From assembly GCA_963850995.1 (NCBI GenBank), contig CAWKNQ010000004.1, forward strand, positions 496,001 to 560,000: DNA of 64,000 nt, in the 5' to 3' direction. This DNA is from Gaiellasilicea sp963850995. Its GTDB lineage: Bacteria; Actinomycetota; Thermoleophilia; Gaiellales; Gaiellaceae. Shown here piece after piece: positions 39,214 to 46,928 of this stretch; the stretch's first letter is position 1; each line of letters starts with the position of its first letter. Made by a program: the position numbers and the translations under genes. The notes under the pieces were generated by a model that worked only from the letters and a program-made list of their open reading frames with translations, did not search any database and was not told the origin of the DNA.

Positions 39214-39381
39214 CTAGGAGGGTCTGGCGAAACATCGGCTGAGCCGCCGGGCCGCGCTGCTCGCCCCGATGCTGCGTCCTCAGTCGCGCCGATAGCTTCA
39301 GCTATCGGCGCTCCCTGCGTCCTTGCCTCGGAACGAGCAGCGCACCCCGGCGACGAGCGACGTTCCGCCAGACCCTCCTAG
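39214..39381. repeat. Long-hairpin repeat element, copy 2 (upstream of the sigma factor gene)
   Basis: A 168-bp element. Its first 23 and last 23 bases are inverted repeats with two transitions. Further in, GCGCTGCTCG (39254-39263) pairs with CGAGCAGCGC (39334-39343). A perfect 10-bp terminal hairpin, CGCCGATAGC / GCTATCGGCG (39287-39310), closes on a TTCA loop. The 63-nt core (39268-39330) is shared with copy 1 at 17793-17855. The right end contains the TAG stop of the gene at 39378-39611, just as copy 1 contains the nuoH stop. Confidence 0.85.
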
Positions 39382-39611
39382 ATGCCGAAGCCTACGCGGG
39401 ACTCGCGCGCGTACCGCTTCATGTAGACGACCCGCGAGAGGACGACGGTGTAGCGGCCGTCGGTCGAATCCAGCATCACGGTGCCGCTTGCCTCGGCCGC
39501 GAGCGCGCGCTCGAGCTCGTCGGCGCCCTCGACGGTGACGAGAGCGGAAAGGATCGAGCCGCCGTCGAACGCGAGCTCGACGCGGACGGAGTCGGTCTCA
39601 GTGTCTGCCAA
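39378..39611 (-). CDS. Small protein of unknown function
   Basis: A 77-residue protein with an N-terminal acidic stretch, two beta strands (VRVELAFDGGSILSALVTV) and a conserved-looking end DGRYTVVLSRVVYMKRYARE. I do not recognise the family. It overlaps the epimerase gene by 14 bases. Its stop codon lies in the terminal inverted repeat of the element at 39214-39381. Confidence 0.5.
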   Translation of the reverse strand: MADTETDSVRVELAFDGGSILSALVTVEGADELERALAAEASGTVMLDSTDGRYTVVLSRVVYMKRYARESRVGFGI

Positions 39612-40009
39612 CGGACACCACCTCGCTGAGGACGCCGTGGACGGCGTCGGGATGGACGAAAGCGACCTGGAGCCCGAACAGGCCTTCGCGGGGCTCCTCG
39701 TCGATCAGCTCGGCCCCGCTCTGCTGCGAGCGAGTCGAGCGCGGCTCGGACGTCGTCGACCTCGTAGGCGACGTGGTGCATCCCGGGGCCGCGCGAGGCC
39801 AGGAACTTCCCCACCGGGGTCTCCGCGCCAAGCGGCGCCAGCAGCTCGACCCGGCCCGAGCCGACGAGAACGGCTGCCGCTTCGACCCCCTGGTCGTCCA
39901 CGCGGCCCCGGTGCTCGAGCGCTGCGCCGAAGAGACGCTCGTACGTCGTCACCGCCTCGTCGAGGTCGGTCACGGCGACGCCGAGATGGTGGATGCCGCG
40001 GCTCACCAC
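39598..40009 (-). CDS. Methylmalonyl-CoA epimerase-like VOC protein, one-base frameshift
   Basis: The N-terminal part (start 40009) has GIHHLGVAVTDLDEAVTTYE and GPGMHHVAYEVDDVRAAL, the two metal-ligand segments of methylmalonyl-CoA epimerases. The frame breaks near 39722, and the ending SGAELIDEEPREG ... VAFVHPDAVHGVLSE continues in the adjacent frame to 39598. One extra base repairs it to about 136 residues, the family length. It would interconvert R- and S-methylmalonyl-CoA in propionate catabolism. Confidence 0.85.
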
Positions 40010-40029
40010 GGCTCGATGCTAACCGAGGC

Positions 40030-41547
40030 CTACTGTTCCGCAGCCGGAAGCACCCGGACGGTGCCGATCGTCTCGGACGCGCGCGACTCGGGCTCGACGT
40101 CGGTGAGCAGGGCGTTCATCTCCTCGCGGACGAGCGTCTCCCGCTCGAGCAGCGCTTGCGCGAGCCGGTCGAGTGCGGGACGGTGCTTCGAGAGCAGACG
40201 CTGCGCCTCCTCGTAGGCGTCGTCGGTGAGGCGCGTCTGCTCCGAGTCGCGCCGCTGCTTCGTCTCCTCCGAGAGCGCGTAGTTGTCGGCGCGCATCGTC
40301 CGTGAAGCCGACGCCTCGGACATGCCGTACTCGAACACCATCGAGCGGGCGAGCTCCGTGACGCGCTCGAGGTCGTTGGCCGCCCCGTTCGTGATCCGTC
40401 CGAAGACGACCTGCTCCGCGGCACGGCCGGCGAGGAAGACCTTCATCAGGTCGATGAACTCCTCGCGCGTGTGCAGGTAGCGGTCCTCGGTCGGCATGTT
40501 GAGCGTGTAGCCGAGCGCCAGGCCGCGGGAGACGATCGTCACCTTCTGCGCGGGGAAGAGGTCGCCCATCAGGTGACTCATCAGAGCGTGCCCCGCCTCG
40601 TGGTAGGCGAGGATCCGCTTCTCCTTCTCGGAGACGACGCGCCGTTGCTGGAGGCCGGCGACGACTCGCTCCATCGCCCCCTGGAAGTCCTCCGCGAGGA
40701 TGGTCGTCCGCTCCTGGCGGCCGGCGAAGATCGCGGCTTCGTTGCAGAGGTTCGCCAGGTCGGCGCCGGTGAGGCCGGAGGTCTGGCGCGCGATCAGGGA
40801 CAGGTCGACGTCGTCGTCGAGCGGCTTGCCGCGCGTGTGAACGCGCAGGATCTCCTCGCGGCCCGCGAGGTCGGGCGGCGAGACGAGCACCTGCCGATCG
40901 AAGCGGCCCGGCCGCAGCAGCGCTGGATCGAGGTCCTGGAGCCGGTTCGACGCGCCCATCACGATCACCTGGGCCGCCTCGTCGAAGCCGTCGAGCTCGA
41001 CGAGCAGCTGGTTCAGCGTCTGGTCGTGCTCGCGGTGGAAGCCGCCTCCCTGGCGGGCCGTTCCGACTGCATCCAGCTCGTCGATGAAGACGATCGCGGG
41101 CGCGTTCTGGCGGGCCTCCTCGAAGAGCTTGCGGATCCGGGAGGCGCCGAGCCCGGCGAACATCTCCACGAACGCCGACGCGCTCTGGGAGTAGAACTTC
41201 GCGCCCGACTCCTTCGCGACCGCCTTCGCGAGCAGCGTCTTGCCGGTCCCCGGCGGTCCGTAGAGGAGGATCCCCTTCGGCACGCGTGCGCCGAGTCGCT
41301 GGAACCGCTTCGGATAGCGGAGGAAGTCGGCGACCTCGCGCAGCTCTTCCTTGGCCTCGTCCACCCCGGCGACGTCCCCCCAGGACACGGACGAGCTTCC
41401 GCTCGCCTCGAGCTTGGCCGGCTTGACGCGCGGCATGTACTGGAGCGTCCGCCAGAGCAGGTAGATGATCAGCCCGAAGAAGACGAGCGGCAACCACGTC
41501 AGCGCGTAGTCGGCGATCGTGTCCAGCCATGCTCCGAAATCCGGCAT
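40030..41547 (-). CDS. FtsH-like membrane AAA+ zinc metalloprotease, short N-terminus
   Basis: A 505-residue protein. Walker A GPPGTGKT (97-104), Walker B IVFIDELDAVG, second region of homology RPGRFDRQV and the zinc site HEAGH (316-320) are all intact. The N-terminus has only one membrane helix (about residues 13-32) and lacks the second helix and periplasmic domain of classical FtsH, then goes straight to SWGDVAGVDEAKEELRE. It should degrade membrane and some soluble proteins, but the missing domain suggests a specialised paralogue. Confidence 0.88.
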   Translation of the reverse strand: MPDFGAWLDTIADYALTWLPLVFFGLIIYLLWRTLQYMPRVKPAKLEASGSSSVSWGDVAGVDEAKEELREVADFLRYPKRFQRLGARVPKGILLYGPPGTGKTLLAKAVAKESGAKFYSQSASAFVEMFAGLGASRIRKLFEEARQNAPAIVFIDELDAVGTARQGGGFHREHDQTLNQLLVELDGFDEAAQVIVMGASNRLQDLDPALLRPGRFDRQVLVSPPDLAGREEILRVHTRGKPLDDDVDLSLIARQTSGLTGADLANLCNEAAIFAGRQERTTILAEDFQGAMERVVAGLQQRRVVSEKEKRILAYHEAGHALMSHLMGDLFPAQKVTIVSRGLALGYTLNMPTEDRYLHTREEFIDLMKVFLAGRAAEQVVFGRITNGAANDLERVTELARSMVFEYGMSEASASRTMRADNYALSEETKQRRDSEQTRLTDDAYEEAQRLLSKHRPALDRLAQALLERETLVREEMNALLTDVEPESRASETIGTVRVLPAAEQ

Positions 41548-41585
41548 CCTCTCTCCCCTTGTCGCCCTCGGCCCGGCCTTGAACG

Positions 41586-42125
41586 CTAGCGCCGGACTCC
41601 CAGGATGGCTGCGGCGGAGGGCGCCGTCAAGATCTCCACCGCTGTGAGCTCGGGCCGTCCGAGCCAGTAGTCCCGCACGGGATCTGGGCCTGGGCCGGCC
41701 GTGAGGTCGTCGAGCACCGCGATTCCGCCCGGCGCCAGCATCCCCGTGACGAGCTCGCCGTCCTCACGCGGCCGCAGCTGCTTGGCCGCGTCGAAGAAGA
41801 CGAGGTCGAACGGCGCCTCGGCCGGCAGGAGCTCGCGCCAGTCGCCCGCGAGCACGCGCACGTTCGCGTCGTCCGCGAACAGCTCCGCCACGGCCGCCGC
41901 GCGCTTCTCGTCGAGCTCCGCGGTGAAGAACGGCACCTGGGGCGGGAGCGCGGAGACGATCCAGGCGGCGCCGACACCGGTGCCGGTGCCGATCTCGGCC
42001 ACCCGCTCGCGCCCGCGCGAGCTCGCGAGCACGTGCAACAGGCGGCCGACCTCCGGCGTACAGGACCGCTCGAATCCGTGCGACTCGGCGAGGGCGAGCG
42101 CTCTCTCGACGAGGGGCGGAACCAC
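41586..42125 (-). CDS. Class I SAM-dependent O-methyltransferase-like protein
   Basis: A 179-residue protein of the catechol-O-methyltransferase/TrmR-like group. The SAM-binding loop is VAEIGTGTGVGAAWI, an acidic end of strand 2 is in FFTAELDEKRAA, and the metal-linked DLVFFDAAK and GGIAVLDDL follow. Shorter than typical 210-220 residue members. It is upstream of and in line with the FtsH-like gene. The substrate may be a small catechol or a tRNA base. Confidence 0.78.
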   Translation of the reverse strand: MVPPLVERALALAESHGFERSCTPEVGRLLHVLASSRGRERVAEIGTGTGVGAAWIVSALPPQVPFFTAELDEKRAAAVAELFADDANVRVLAGDWRELLPAEAPFDLVFFDAAKQLRPREDGELVTGMLAPGGIAVLDDLTAGPGPDPVRDYWLGRPELTAVEILTAPSAAAILGVRR

Positions 42126-42142
42126 GTTCCTACACTACTTCG

Positions 42143-43189
42143 GTGGCCGAGCCGCTCCCGCTGCCGCCGCACTGGGACGCCGACCGCGTCGGCGAGGTGT
42201 GGCGCGTCGACTATGCAGCCCGCTTCGACGACGCGGGGCACTGGCGGGAGCAGCACGCGCTCGAGCCTGCCTCCGTCGACCGCTTCCGCATCGCGTTCGT
42301 CGTCGTCGACGTCCAGAACACGTTCTGCACGCCCGGATTCGAGCTCTTCGTCGCCGGCCGGACGGGCACGGGCGCGCTCGACGACTCGCGCCGGCTGTGC
42401 GAGTTCGTCTACCGCAACCTGCGCCGGCTCACCCAGATCGTGCCGACCCTGGACACGCACCAGGCGCTGCAGATATTCCACCGCGTCCTGCTCGTCGACG
42501 GCGACGGCGGCTACCCGGAGCCGTTCACGATCGTGACCGCCGATGACGTCGAAGCCGGCCGCTGGCAGATCAATCCGGCGGCCGCAGAGGGGCTCGGGCT
42601 CGATGCGGGCTACGCCGAGGAGCACCTGCGCTACTACACGCGCACCCTCGCCGAGGGAGGCAAGTACGACCTCACCGTCTGGCCGTTCCACGCCATGCTC
42701 GGCGGGATCGGGCACGCGCTCGTGTCGGCGGTCGAAGAAGCGCTCTTCTTCCACTCGATCGCCCGGTCGACGCCGCTCGACTTCCAGCCGAAGGGGGACA
42801 ATCCGCTCACGGAGCACTACTCGATGCTCGGTCCGGAAGTCGAGTTCGATCGCGAGGGCGAGCCGCTCGGGCGCCGCAACCACCCGCTGATCGAGCGACT
42901 GCTCCGCTACGACGCGGTCGTGATCGCGGGCCAGGCGAAGAGCCACTGCGTCGCGTGGACGATCGAGGACCTGCTCGGCGACCCGAACGTGCAGGCGCGC
43001 GGGCTTGCGGAGAAGGTCTATCTGCTCGAGGACTGCACCTCGTCCGTCGTCATTCCCGGTGCCGTCGACTACACCGACCATGCGGACGAGGCGTTCGCGC
43101 GCTTCGCCGCTTCCGGGGCACATCTCGTTCGCTCGGACACGCCGATGCACGAGTGGCCCGGAGTCGTCGGCGAAGCGCTCGCCTCTTAG
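42143..43189 (+). CDS. Isochorismatase-like cysteine hydrolase, probable nicotinamidase relative (long form)
   Basis: A 348-residue protein starting at GTG 42143. The catalytic Asp is in IAFVVVDVQNTFCTPG, a possible metal-binding pattern Asp-x-His is in TLDTHQALQIFH, and the nucleophile Cys is in IAGQAKSHCVAWTIEDLL. At 348 residues it is much longer than pncA (about 190), with large inserts. It converges on pncB with overlapping stops; a nicotinamidase plus PncB would make the NAD salvage route from nicotinamide, which is inference from context. Confidence 0.72.
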   Translation: MAEPLPLPPHWDADRVGEVWRVDYAARFDDAGHWREQHALEPASVDRFRIAFVVVDVQNTFCTPGFELFVAGRTGTGALDDSRRLCEFVYRNLRRLTQIVPTLDTHQALQIFHRVLLVDGDGGYPEPFTIVTADDVEAGRWQINPAAAEGLGLDAGYAEEHLRYYTRTLAEGGKYDLTVWPFHAMLGGIGHALVSAVEEALFFHSIARSTPLDFQPKGDNPLTEHYSMLGPEVEFDREGEPLGRRNHPLIERLLRYDAVVIAGQAKSHCVAWTIEDLLGDPNVQARGLAEKVYLLEDCTSSVVIPGAVDYTDHADEAFARFAASGAHLVRSDTPMHEWPGVVGEALAS

Positions 43190-44268
43190 CTGACGAGCTC
43201 GAGCCGCGGGTTCGGGCGGAAGCGGCGACCGACCTTGGCCGCGTGACGGCCGTCGGCGAGGACGATGTCGGCGGTGAAGTCGTTCTGGCCTCGGATCAGC
43301 GAGGAGCCGATCCCGTACGCGTCAACCGGTACGCCCCTGCGCTCGAACTTCTCGATCTTGTCGACCGTGAAGCCGCCCGAGACCACGATCCGGACGCGCT
43401 CGAAGCCGTCTGCGTCGAGGGCGTCCCGAACCTTGCGCACGAGCCGCTCGTTGACGCCGCGCGGGTCGAAGTCGCCCAGCTCGTCCCAGAGGGAGCGGTC
43501 GACGAGCAGGTTCGACGTGTCGAGCCGGACACCCCAGAGGCGCGGCCCGAGCGCGCGCGCGACCTCGAGAGCCGTGCGCACCGAGTCGTTCTCGAAGTCG
43601 ACGAGGACGACGATGTTCATGTCCTCGTCCGCCCATTCGACGAACTTCGTCGCGGCGAGGACCGTGTTGCCGCCGTACGCCGCGATCAGCGCGTGCGGCA
43701 CTGTGCCGACGCCGCGCCCGCCCCACCAGGAGGCCTGCGCGTCGGAGGTGACGCCGATTCGCGCTCCCACCATCGCGCCGGCGACGAAGGCCGCGTAGCC
43801 GTCGCCGGTCTGGACGCGGTGATGGTCGTGGCGGGCGGGCATGAAGATGATCGGCTTGCCGTTCGCCGCCTCGACGACCCGCGCCGTGTTCGTCGTGATC
43901 AGCGTCCGTCTCGTCAGCACGCCGAGGTAGACGGTCTCGAGATGCGCGAAGAGGGTGTAGTCGCCCTCGATCGTCATCACCGTCTCCCACGGCTCGATCC
44001 GGTCGCCGTCGTAGAGCGCGTGCACCGTGAGCGCATCCCAGTCGTCCGAGCAGAGCTTGAGGATCGCGATCGCCTCGTCTGCCCCGCCCAGCATCGCCTG
44101 GCCGCGCTGGAAGACCTGCATCACCACGCGTGGCCGGCGCCCGTCGCGGAGGAGCGTCTCGCGCGTGTGGTTGAAGTACGCGTCGGTGTAGTAGCCCTCC
44201 CGCATCTTCTCGACGGGGAGCTCGAAGACCTCGGGATCTAGACGCTCAGTCCGTTGGCGAGTTGCCAT
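43186..44268 (-). CDS. pncB: Nicotinate phosphoribosyltransferase
   Basis: A 360-residue enzyme that joins nicotinate and PRPP to nicotinate mononucleotide in NAD salvage. Recognisable segments are KMREGYYTDAYFNHTRETL, the active-site region MPARHDHHRVQTGDGYAAFV, and VRLDTSNLLVDRSLWDEL with VVSGGFTVDKIEKFE at the phosphate-binding barrel end. It is last in the overlapping operon and overlaps the DUF1385 gene by 23 bases. Its stop shares TTAG (43186-43189) with the convergent hydrolase. Confidence 0.9.
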   Translation of the reverse strand: MATRQRTERLDPEVFELPVEKMREGYYTDAYFNHTRETLLRDGRRPRVVMQVFQRGQAMLGGADEAIAILKLCSDDWDALTVHALYDGDRIEPWETVMTIEGDYTLFAHLETVYLGVLTRRTLITTNTARVVEAANGKPIIFMPARHDHHRVQTGDGYAAFVAGAMVGARIGVTSDAQASWWGGRGVGTVPHALIAAYGGNTVLAATKFVEWADEDMNIVVLVDFENDSVRTALEVARALGPRLWGVRLDTSNLLVDRSLWDELGDFDPRGVNERLVRKVRDALDADGFERVRIVVSGGFTVDKIEKFERRGVPVDAYGIGSSLIRGQNDFTADIVLADGRHAAKVGRRFRPNPRLELVS

Positions 44269-45040
44269 TCTCGAGCTCCAGACAGGCGGCGAGGGCGGCC
44301 TCGGCCACTTCGAGCTGCTCCGCGGTCGGCTCTTCGGTCGCGAGCCGGTGTTGCAGCTCGTGGCCGGGCCGCGCCAGAGCCTTCGCGAGCGGATTGCCCG
44401 GATTCCGAGTCATCCAGGCGAAGACCTCGACGGCTGTGGCAAGGGCGCCGAGCGTGCCCGCGATCCGGGCCGTGCCCCGGAGCTGTGCCGGCGCGCGTGC
44501 CGCGAGGAGGTTCGCGGCGGCGGAGGTGACGAGCAGCGGCCCGATCAGGTGCGAGCCGCAGCGCTCGTGCTCCTTGGCGTGTCTCTCCCCGAGCTCGTAC
44601 GTCCCGATCGAGACGTGCTCCGCGCCGTGGTAGGCGGCCAGCTCGCCGCCGCGGAGCGCGAGCACGGCAGGCGCGAGCGCGAGCCCGCCGGCGAGAACCT
44701 CTCGCACGAGGCCGCTCAGCCGCGTCGAGCGGCGCAGGAGTTGGACTGTGACGGCGCTTGCGAGCGTCGTCGCGAGCACGGCCGGCTGCTCGAACGGCAG
44801 ACGCGCCTCCGGCAGCTCTCGTCGCAGCGCGGGAATGACTGCAAACGACTCTGCGAGTCGGAGCGGCCCGCGCAGGAACGGCTGCTGGATCCCGGGCGCG
44901 AGCAGCCGCTTGCGCGCGGAGGCGACCTTGATCTCGCCGGCGTCCGTCCGGATCGCGCAGGCCCAGGTGCTCGGCCCGTGCACGAGCACGCCGTTCGCGA
45001 GCGCCATCCCGCCGAGACGAACCTTGCGATCGTCGCTCAT
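44246..45040 (-). CDS. DUF1385 (YqhQ-like) membrane protein
   Basis: A 264-residue protein. The N-terminus has VRLGGMALANGVLVHGPSTWA (family GGQAVxEGVMMR-like motif in degenerate form), and the centre has the strongly conserved AYHGAEHVSIGTYE with histidines, plus HERCGSHLIGPLLV and three or four membrane helices. YqhQ-type proteins are probably metal-binding membrane proteins of unproven function. The ATG at 45040 shares its first base with the pabC stop. Confidence 0.78.
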   Translation of the reverse strand: MSDDRKVRLGGMALANGVLVHGPSTWACAIRTDAGEIKVASARKRLLAPGIQQPFLRGPLRLAESFAVIPALRRELPEARLPFEQPAVLATTLASAVTVQLLRRSTRLSGLVREVLAGGLALAPAVLALRGGELAAYHGAEHVSIGTYELGERHAKEHERCGSHLIGPLLVTSAAANLLAARAPAQLRGTARIAGTLGALATAVEVFAWMTRNPGNPLAKALARPGHELQHRLATEEPTAEQLEVAEAALAACLELENGNSPTD

Positions 45041-45861
45041 CACGGCAGCGTAGCCTCGGCACTCCGTCTGAGCGCGGCCTGGAGCTCGTCGGCGGCCGGG
45101 CCTCGGGCAAGCGCTTGGCCGTCGAGCTCGGTCACGGGCATCACCTCGCGGACCGAGGACGAGGTGAATGCCTCGTCGGCGTCGTGGAGGTCGTCCAGCC
45201 CGAACTGCCCCTCCTCGACCTGGTAGCCGACGCTCCCCGCCAGCTCGAGCAGGACGCCGCGTGTGATCCCGGCGAGGATGCCGAGGTCGAGCGAGGGGGT
45301 GAAGAGCGTCCGGTCGCGCCGCCACCAGATGTTCGTGGTCGGCCCTTCGAGGACGATGCCGGCGGCGTCGACGAAGACGGCATCGTCCGCGCCACGCCGT
45401 CTCGCCTCGGCCTCCGCGGCCATGTTGACGGCGTAGCTCGTCGACTTGACGCCGGGAAGCAGCCACGGCTCGTCCGCCCGGAAGCCGCGGAGCGAGATCA
45501 GCCGCTGGCCGCGGACGCGGAGATCCTCGAGGTGCGCGGGGACGTCGCTGACGAGCGCGAGCGCGGTCGGCGTCGGCGTCCAGTAGAGGCGGAGCACGGC
45601 CTCCGGCCTGCCGGCAGCCTCGAGCGCCTGGCGCGCCAACTCGTCGAGCTCGAGCCGGTTCACCGACGGGAGGCCGATCCGCTCGGCAGAGCCTGCGAGC
45701 CGCTCGAGGTGCTCGGCGAGCCGGAACGGCGCTCCTCCGTAGACCCGGATCGTCTCGAACGCGCCACGGCCGCGGAGCAGCGCCTCGTCGTCCGCGTGGA
45801 GGACCGGCTCGGCGGGGTCGACGACGCCGCGCCCGCTCACTGCGACGGCGAGCAGGCTCAC
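45040..45861 (-). CDS. pabC: Aminodeoxychorismate lyase-like class IV aminotransferase
   Basis: A 273-residue PLP enzyme starting at GTG 45861 (GTGA overlap with pabB). The class IV pattern includes RGRGAFETIRVYGGAPFRLA at the start, the PLP lysine in LLPGVKSTSYAVNM, and EGPTTNIWWRRD with GILAGITRGVLLELA near the end. Its position directly after pabB makes 4-amino-4-deoxychorismate lyase (p-aminobenzoate for folate) the best assignment; branched-chain or D-amino acid transaminases share the fold. Confidence 0.85.
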   Translation of the reverse strand: MSLLAVAVSGRGVVDPAEPVLHADDEALLRGRGAFETIRVYGGAPFRLAEHLERLAGSAERIGLPSVNRLELDELARQALEAAGRPEAVLRLYWTPTPTALALVSDVPAHLEDLRVRGQRLISLRGFRADEPWLLPGVKSTSYAVNMAAEAEARRRGADDAVFVDAAGIVLEGPTTNIWWRRDRTLFTPSLDLGILAGITRGVLLELAGSVGYQVEEGQFGLDDLHDADEAFTSSSVREVMPVTELDGQALARGPAADELQAALRRSAEATLP

Positions 45862-46928
45862 CGTGCGTTCGCCTCCACCGGTGCGTCGATCGCCGCAAGC
45901 AGCGGCCGCGCCTTCGTCCACGACTCCTCGATCTCGGCGTCCGGGTCGGAGTCCCAGACGATCCCGCCGCCGACCCAGAGATGGATCCGTCCGTCGGCGA
46001 CGGCGAAGGTGCGAATCGTCAGCGCGAGGTCGAGGTCGCCGTTCCCGCGCACGGTCCCGAGCGCGCCCATCGAGGCGCCCCGCCCGACCGGCTCGAGGGC
46101 GGCGATCAGGTCGACTGCGGCGATCTTCGGAGCGCCGGTCACCGATCCGCCCGGGAACGTCGCCGCGAGCAGCTCCGCGAGCCCGACATCCTCGCGGAGC
46201 GTGCCCTCGACCGTCGAGACGAGATGCGTCACCCCGGCCAGCTCGCGCTCCACCATCAACTCCGGCCAGCGGACCGAGCCCGGCTCGCAGACGCGGGAGA
46301 GGTCGTTTCGCTCCAGGTCGACGATCATCACGTGCTCGGCCGAGTCCTTCTCGCCCTCGACGCTCTCTCCGAGCGGGCGGGTGCCCTTGATCGGGCACGT
46401 CCAGACGCGGCGGCCGCGCCTCGCGAGGAAGAGCTCCGGCGAGGCGGAGACGATCGCCCAGCCCTCGCCGGCCATCGTCCGGGGCCCGAACCGGCCGAGC
46501 AGCTCCGCGAGCGCCGCCGGCGAGCCCTCGAGCTCGGCGCTCAGGTGCTGGACGAGGTTGACCTGGTAGACGTCCCCACGACCGATCGCAGCGCGCACCG
46601 CCTCAACAGCCGCGGCGTACTCCGCGTCCGTCCAGCTCCGCTCCCATGGGCCGATCCGGACATGTCCCGGGGACTGTCCCTCGGACACGTCCCTCGCGGA
46701 CATGACGGGGCCAGGACCCCTCATGTCCCGGACGGACACGGCCGCGAGCGGGAGCGGACACGGCTCCGGCGGCGCAGGCGCCGTCGTGCGGCGCAGCGGC
46801 TCCGAGAGCCCGTAGCCGAGGTAGAGATCGGCCACGAGCCCTTCGCCGCCCGGCGCGAAGAAGCCGTGATCGCGCAGGTACGCCTCGATCTGCTCGAAAG
46901 CGGCCTCGGGCGAGTGAAGCTGGAGCAT
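45858..46928 (-). CDS. pabB: Aminodeoxychorismate synthase component I
   Basis: A 356-residue chorismate-binding enzyme that aminates chorismate to 4-amino-4-deoxychorismate. The catalytic core is complete: TCPIKGTRPLG (lysine in PIKGT typical of PabB), HVMIVDLERNDLSRVC, FPGGSVTGAPKIAA and VGGGIVWDSDPDAE. The N-terminal half is reduced compared with the usual about 450 residues. Between residues 60 and 92 it carries a stretch encoded by palindromic repeats (DMRGPGPVMSARDVSEG), inserted before the conserved SWTDAEYAAAVEAVRAAI. See the repeat at 46664-46738. Confidence 0.88.
   Translation of the reverse strand: MLQLHSPEAAFEQIEAYLRDHGFFAPGGEGLVADLYLGYGLSEPLRRTTAPAPPEPCPLPLAAVSVRDMRGPGPVMSARDVSEGQSPGHVRIGPWERSWTDAEYAAAVEAVRAAIGRGDVYQVNLVQHLSAELEGSPAALAELLGRFGPRTMAGEGWAIVSASPELFLARRGRRVWTCPIKGTRPLGESVEGEKDSAEHVMIVDLERNDLSRVCEPGSVRWPELMVERELAGVTHLVSTVEGTLREDVGLAELLAATFPGGSVTGAPKIAAVDLIAALEPVGRGASMGALGTVRGNGDLDLALTIRTFAVADGRIHLWVGGGIVWDSDPDAEIEESWTKARPLLAAIDAPVEANAR
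46664..46738. repeat. Palindromic repeats inside pabB, including copy C of GGGGCCAGGACCCC
   Basis: Copy C (about 46699-46730) folds as CATGA(C)GGGG - CCAGGA - CCCCTCATG. Relative to copies A and B the T-A pair below the bulge is replaced by A-T, so the stem is conserved although its bases changed. Beside it (46664-46692) lie the perfect palindrome GGACATGTCC, then GGGACTGTCCC and GGACACGTCCC. The whole 75-bp block keeps the pabB reading frame open. Confidence 0.75.
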
